64,000 nt of DNA from contig NC_019879.2 of the NCBI RefSeq assembly GCF_002234675.1, positions 11,289,325 to 11,353,324 on the forward strand. Direction: 5' to 3'. The stretch's first letter is position 1; each line of letters begins with the position of its first letter. The DNA is from Oryzias latipes. Lineage: Eukaryota > Chordata > Actinopteri > Beloniformes > Adrianichthyidae. The position numbers and the translations under genes are program-made. A model generated the notes under the pieces. The model saw only the letters and a program-made list of their open reading frames with translations. It did no database searches and was not told the DNA's origin. Below are positions 57,037 through 64,000 of this stretch, piece after piece.

Positions 57037-57844
57037 TGTCGCGCCTTCAGCGCAAGGTTCTGGGATACCAGCACGAGTTCCACCGTTAGAAAGGATGAAC
57101 CCAAAATATGTTGGTGTCAAAAGAAATCTTTAATATGTACCAGTGGTGACTACCACGAGAAAAATAGCTAAAAAATTCTAAAAGTCCCAAAAGCATAAAA
57201 TGGCCAGGTAAAAGGAGCAAAATCGATCACAAATAAACACGCCTATAAAAACACATTAAGAGTCCATCTTGGCAGTTCATGCATTGTAAAGAAAAAAATA
57301 GGAAGTCCTTCAATTTAAAGCAGTGGGTGAGCAGCAGTCCACGAAAGGGGTCCCGATTAATACTTTTCTGCTCCAGCAGTGGCCCCCTTCCTGCACGCCA
57401 CTGGAATGGGGAGAAGGAAACTCAGCTGCAGTTCAACAAGGCCAGACAGTAGCCACGTTCGTGCTCACAACACCAGTTACGTTTCTTTAAACTTAGCTTT
57501 ATGGGCGATTAATCACATCCATTCCAGGCCCTATTACAACTGGCCTCTGGGGTTGGTCCTCCGCAGCCCCCCTCGATCCGACCACACGCCTCTCTTCTCC
57601 AGTCGGCTCTCCTGCTGGTCCCTGGCCGCTCTCTGGTGGTGCTGCTCCTCTGCTGCGAGCCAGCGCTCGATCGTCTGGCTGACTCGTAGGGCGACCCGTT
57701 CTGGCACCACTTCACCCCAAGCTGCTTCACCCGGTGAGCGTTCCTTAGGGGGGGGGGACTCCTCCGCTGTCGGTCCAAAGCCTACTCCTGCCGCAGCAAT
57801 CCTCCCCTGTGTCGGTCCCGGCAACTGCTCGTCTCGTGGTGCTG
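57037..57844 (-). repeat. Gypsy 5' LTR (truncated)
   Basis: It matches 42201-43012. The inner boundary GCGCGACA is followed (minus strand) by a TGGCGTTGTCGGCAGGAT primer-binding-like sequence. The outer 235 bp are missing at 57844. Confidence 0.88.
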
Positions 57845-58331
57845 CTGATCCGTTTCACAAAGACACACACAGGACGTCACACACCAAGAAATTAACTTAT
57901 TGCTAGAAATGATGCCAGGAGTCCAAAAATGATAAAAGAGCAAAGAAAACGGAAAGACATGATTTTTTATTTCTTATTAATGTTTCCAGGTTTTGTTTGT
58001 TTTGTTCTGCAGCTTGTTAATGTTTGTATATAACCACAATGATCATAATTGAAACACCACTGGGAATGCTTTTCCAATAGATCAAAAGGTTATTGAAGTG
58101 GGACTTAAGTATTTTACTCTTTTTCAATAACTATATTTGTCTTTTTTAGCTGTAATTTTAATTTTTGTGATACTTCCACAATGGTTGTTCTTCAATTACC
58201 ATAAAGCATCTTCCTGGCCTCAAGTTCATCGCTTTTATAATACTAAGGTTTCTCAAAGACAATTTTGTACTACTTAGTTTACAACCCAAATATTATGCAA
58301 TTTAATTGGAAAGTAGAAACCCATGGATAAC

Positions 58332-60609
<2,278 letters not shown>

Positions 60610-61000
60610 TAAACATAGGAAAAACTCATAGTCTGTATTGATCTAGAGCCCCTCCGCAATCTCACATACATTTTTGTGATAATTGTGGCAAAAAAAGCTG
60701 TTTTTTTTCTAACAGATGTAATAAAAGTTGTTAGAAGATTTAAAAACTGTTTAATGTGTGTTCGTTGTGGTTTCAAGACGTTTAGCAACAAGGACTCCTG
60801 TGAGACGCTGTCACTTTAACCCAATGCATCATGGGAGATGTAGTGTGAAAACGGCCAGAGATCGCTTCTCTGAGCTTCGTTGTTTTGTTCACTTGTTCCA
60901 CGGTCTGTTTTTAGATCAGTGAATGAGGGTAATTTCCCACGGCACACCTGACCACCTCCCACAGCACACTGGTTACTGGTTGAAAAACACTGCATTGGCC

Positions 61001-63080
61001 AACATTTAGAGAAATTGACCTGACATCCATAAGATTAGTTTGGGTTTGATTCCAGTTGTCTTCTTCATCTTTCAGCCTGACCCACCTTTTGGATTATCTT
61101 CTTCAAGAAATAACATGAAATCTGGACAAAAACATGCTTTCATTTTGATTGAAAATTAATATGTATTTTAAAACTGAAAACTTTTGAGTGTTTATTTCAA
61201 AACTGTGGCTTTAGTTCTCACTTTAGTGGAAATTGCACCAATGGATTGATGTCCCTCAGGGGAAAATGCACTTTTAGAGAAATGCTGCATTTGTGTGGTG
61301 TCGGAATGATCTGAAAAATGATTGTCCAACTTTTTTTTTTTTACTTGTACTGTCCAACAGCTGAGCTCACAGATAGGAGCTAAAGGCTTCTTGTGTTAGA
61401 CATATTTCACTGCTACAGCAGGGGGTTCTGGATCTTCTGACGCACAAGTTTTGTATTTGTATAAACCCCTTTTGCAATTTAGGCTTTATTTATATTAATT
61501 ACATTTGTATCGTTTTTTTGTTGGACCGGACAGAAAAGAAGAAGACAAAAAAGGGAGAAATAGGAGACCGGGGGTAAGGACACAGAAGAAAGGGGGAAAA
61601 GAGGAGTTAAGGAAATGTGGAGGATGATTACAGAGGTGTTGGAGGGGTGCAGTCATTAAGTAACAAGATGCTGAAGGAATGTCGTCATTACCGTCTGGTG
61701 TAAATGTTAGTCAAAGGGGGCGGGGCCTGTCCACACATACTAAAGTGTTACAAATATACCTGTTGGCTCCAAAAATCTTCACGTACAATCATATCAACAT
61801 GTACTCAACACAACCACAGTTCACACGCACATATACATACAAACCAATACATGTAAAGCATTTCCTTCTGTCACACATACTATTTGTGTTTAGAGAGTGT
61901 TTAGAGAGACTCTGGCCGAAGTGGTAGCAGTACCCAGGACCCCCAGACACTGACATGGTATTGCAGATTGAGGGAATCCGCCCGCCAGGCAGTCCAGTCA
62001 GACACCCGAAACAGGTCTAGCAGGACCGCCCCACGGCCCCCCAACGTCTTAGCTTTAGCTAAACATAAACTAACTAATGCCAAGTTCAATTACTATAATC
62101 CAAGTGTTTTTGTTTTTCTGGATTTTTCCAGATGGAGATCAATTCAAGTCACAGGGTGACTTTTTAATTATATTGCCATAGAAATTACATGATTTTTGCA
62201 GCGTGACCATACAGTCAATGATCATGACCCACCTTATCTCAAGAATAGCTTTGGCAGATTGGCTGGCTGATTGTGATAGATCTTCACACTGTAGCGTCCA
62301 CTAGCAAACACCATAGCCCAGGAGTGGCCAATGAGCCCACTACATCATTAGCAGAAATGTTTATACACAGAATCACACAAACTAAGTTATTGATCCTAGT
62401 TAGTAGTCCATCTATACTGGAGAGCAGAGATATCTGTGTTTTACTGTTACTAATTGTTGTTATGGTCCTTAACAAGTACCTGTATGCAAGGCAGGGTCGA
62501 CACAGGGACGCACAAGGCACTGAGGCTGAGGTTTTTTAGAAAATATTTGCACTTTCTATGCAATTTTGTCCAAGACATGGATTCAACTACTATAATACAG
62601 TAAATGTTAAATAAGCCCAAGAAAGACAAACCCTAGAAAACAGTGCGGATTAGGAGCTCATGCAAATGTCACCTTAAAGTGTGTTGGTTTTAAATTAGTG
62701 ATAACATTTTCAAAAAAACTTCCAAACTTTCTTAAAATACTCTGTGCATCTCCTAATATGTTTTAAAAAGTATTCTGGCCCCTCTGATGTTGGAGCAGTT
62801 GGCCTTATGGCCAGCCAGTGGGAACACAGGATTAGACCTTTAGTGTTTCTGCTCTACTAAAATAAAACAGAAACAAAGAAATCAAGAGTTAAAAACCTTT
62901 TTAAGCTATTGACAGGGATGTCCTGGAAGTAGGATTATAGTCTTAAATCAAAAGCCCCAACACCAGTCTGAGTCCAAAGTACCAATAAGTCCCAATAATT
63001 GCCAAAGAGAATAGGATGAATGGTAAAATCTCTACAGCTGTTTTTTGACACTGCTTTTGAAACATTACATTATCGGAAAA
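61001..63080. other. No recognised feature
   Basis: Mostly AT-rich DNA. A GC-richer stretch at about 61900-62050 and a purine-rich stretch at 61530-61640 carry no motif I can assign. The open frames here are short and unlike known proteins. Confidence 0.4.
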
Positions 63081-63396
63081 TGTCTGACAGGCAGAACACA
63101 GGACTGGACTCAGATGCAGAGCTTGAGAAGGTTTTTAATTCTTGGACACAAGAGAAGAGCTAGCTTTGACAGGTGATTGCACGTGACAAACAGGCACAGG
63201 ACAAAGGGAAACACAGGCTATAAATACATGAGGAGGGGAAGCACAGGTGGGAATGATCAGGGATGATGAGGCAGACTCAGGTGTGGGGAACAGACAAAGC
63301 AGGAAGGGGAAGATCTGGAACGAGAGGTAGGTTAGACTTTCAAAATAAAACAGGAAAACCCACACAAAACAACAGGAAGCTTGACGAGACATGACA
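63081..63396 (-). repeat. 3' LTR of a second gypsy element
   Basis: 316 bp. On the minus strand it starts TGTCATGTCTCG and ends CCTGTCAGACA. A CTATAAAT-like box needs checking; GGGGGGGGG purines (PPT) lie directly before it at 63397-63407. Confidence 0.75.
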
Positions 63397-63407
63397 AACC
63401 CCCCCCC

Positions 63408-64000
63408 TTAAGGACCGACTCCTGACGGTCCAGGAGCCCCAGACCTAAAGAAATCCGTCAGGTGTGACCTGTCCACAATAAAGCGTTCCGGAATCCACTG
63501 CCGCTCCTCCGGACCATAACCCTTCCAGTCCACTAGGAATTGGCGACCCCGGCCCTGCTTCCGGACAGCCAGAATCTTCTGCACCGTGTACACCGGACCC
63601 CCACCCACCATTCTGGGCAGAGGGGGTGGCTCCGAGGGAAGGCATCAGGGAACTGTCCACCACCGGCTTCACCTTGCTGACTGTGAGCTGGAATTTGGGA
63701 TGGACCCGGAGGGACCGGGGCAGCCGAAGGCGGACCACTGCAGGGTTGATGACCTTGGGAAATGGACCCCTTGGGAAATGGACCCACGAATCTTGGAGCC
63801 AACTTTCCGCTAGGAACGTGCAGGTTGAGGTCCTTGGTTGAGAGCCAGACCTTCTGACCGGGACGGTAAGTGGGGGCGGGACTCCTCTGGGGGTCAGCAA
63901 CCGCCTTGACCCTGTTCTGTTGCCGAATCAGAACCTGCCGGGCTGCCGCCCAGACGCGATGGCAGCGGCGGACCAGGGCGTGGACAGACGGAACCGCAGC
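63408..64000 (-). pseudogene. Chromodomain gypsy integrase, C-terminus
   Basis: The last frame (63611-63408) encodes a chromodomain: [31 protein letters not shown] and [13 protein letters not shown]. Upstream, in another frame, [20 protein letters not shown] and [11 protein letters not shown] are the integrase C-terminal segment. A 16-bp tandem duplication at 63755-63785 shifts the frame. The element runs off the right edge. Such chromodomain elements (chromoviruses) are common in fish. Confidence 0.85.

Larger units (their letters stand above)
42201..57844 (-). mobile_element. Ty3/gypsy retrotransposon with two nested insertions
   Basis: The minus-strand order is 5' LTR (57037-57844, truncated), primer-binding region, gag, protease, RT, RNase H, integrase and 3' LTR (42201-43243). 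Removing the nested hAT element (45243-46578) and retrovirus (47823-55251) leaves about 6.9 kb. The two LTRs differ at about 20 sites plus one 12-bp indel over 808 bp. Several frame breaks show that it is dead. The distal 235 bp or so of the 5' LTR and about 480 bp of neighbouring block DNA are deleted, so the right target duplication is lost. Confidence 0.93.
33706..58330. repeat. Duplicated connexin block, copy B
   Basis: The same order of landmarks as block A: connexin, MITE, exon 1, long inverted arm, L2 tail, hAT-like end. It is interrupted by the LINE at 34036, the solo LTR at 36712 and the gypsy element at 42201. After the gypsy element, 57845-58330 corresponds to block A from 31701 on. 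Confidence 0.88.

Overview
The window looks like nuclear DNA of a teleost fish. It is AT-rich and has a two-exon connexin (gap-junction beta-type) gene. It is crowded with repeat families typical of fish: L2-like and L1-like LINEs, Tc1 elements, hAT elements with 8-bp target duplications, TTAA-flanked piggyBac-type MITEs, Ty3/gypsy elements and a gamma-type endogenous retrovirus. I see no prokaryotic gene organisation, CRISPR array, rRNA or convincing tRNA gene. The species cannot be fixed from the sequence alone.

Host content. The only intact host gene is a connexin on the minus strand (24651-25445, 264 aa), with a noncoding first exon near 27193-27330. A second, almost identical copy (33706-36445) is split by an L2-like LINE. 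A third, diverged relic lies at the left edge (1-190, with its old first-exon region at about 1870-2040); its E2 cysteines and splice donor are gone. The DNA around the first two copies is one duplicated block: about 24.65-33.15 kb (copy A) and about 33.7-58.33 kb (copy B). Copy B is much longer because it absorbed a gypsy element.

Layout. 0-3 kb: connexin relic, small repeats and a (ATAG)n microsatellite. 3-8.2 kb: remnants of MITE, Tc1 and hAT elements. 8.2-9.9 kb: a solo LTR holding a hAT element that itself holds another solo LTR. 9.9-16.1 kb: three L2-like LINE pieces, a collapsed piggyBac transposase and a Tc1 remnant. 16.1-18.35 kb: a hAT element with 8-bp duplication. 18.4-21.5 kb: MITE, then an L1-like LINE split by a hAT element. 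22.5-23.7 kb: L2-like LINE, minus strand. 24.6-33.2 kb: connexin block A. 33.2-42.2 kb: connexin block B. 42.2-57.84 kb: a minus-strand gypsy element containing a hAT element (45243-46578) and a complete-length endogenous retrovirus (47823-55251). 57.85-58.33 kb: block B resumes. 58.33-61 kb: a Tc1 element between 316-bp inverted arms, then a small hAT MITE. 61-63 kb: nothing recognised. 63.08-64 kb: the 3' end of another gypsy element with a chromodomain.

The nest gives a relative order: block duplication, then gypsy insertion (its LTRs differ at about 20 sites over 808 bp), then the retrovirus (LTRs differ at three sites over 609 bp). The retrovirus is the most notable object. It has almost identical LTRs and an uninterrupted envelope frame, but essentially no room for gag and a pol broken in several places. 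It also carries an unassigned domain of roughly 200 residues between protease and reverse transcriptase.
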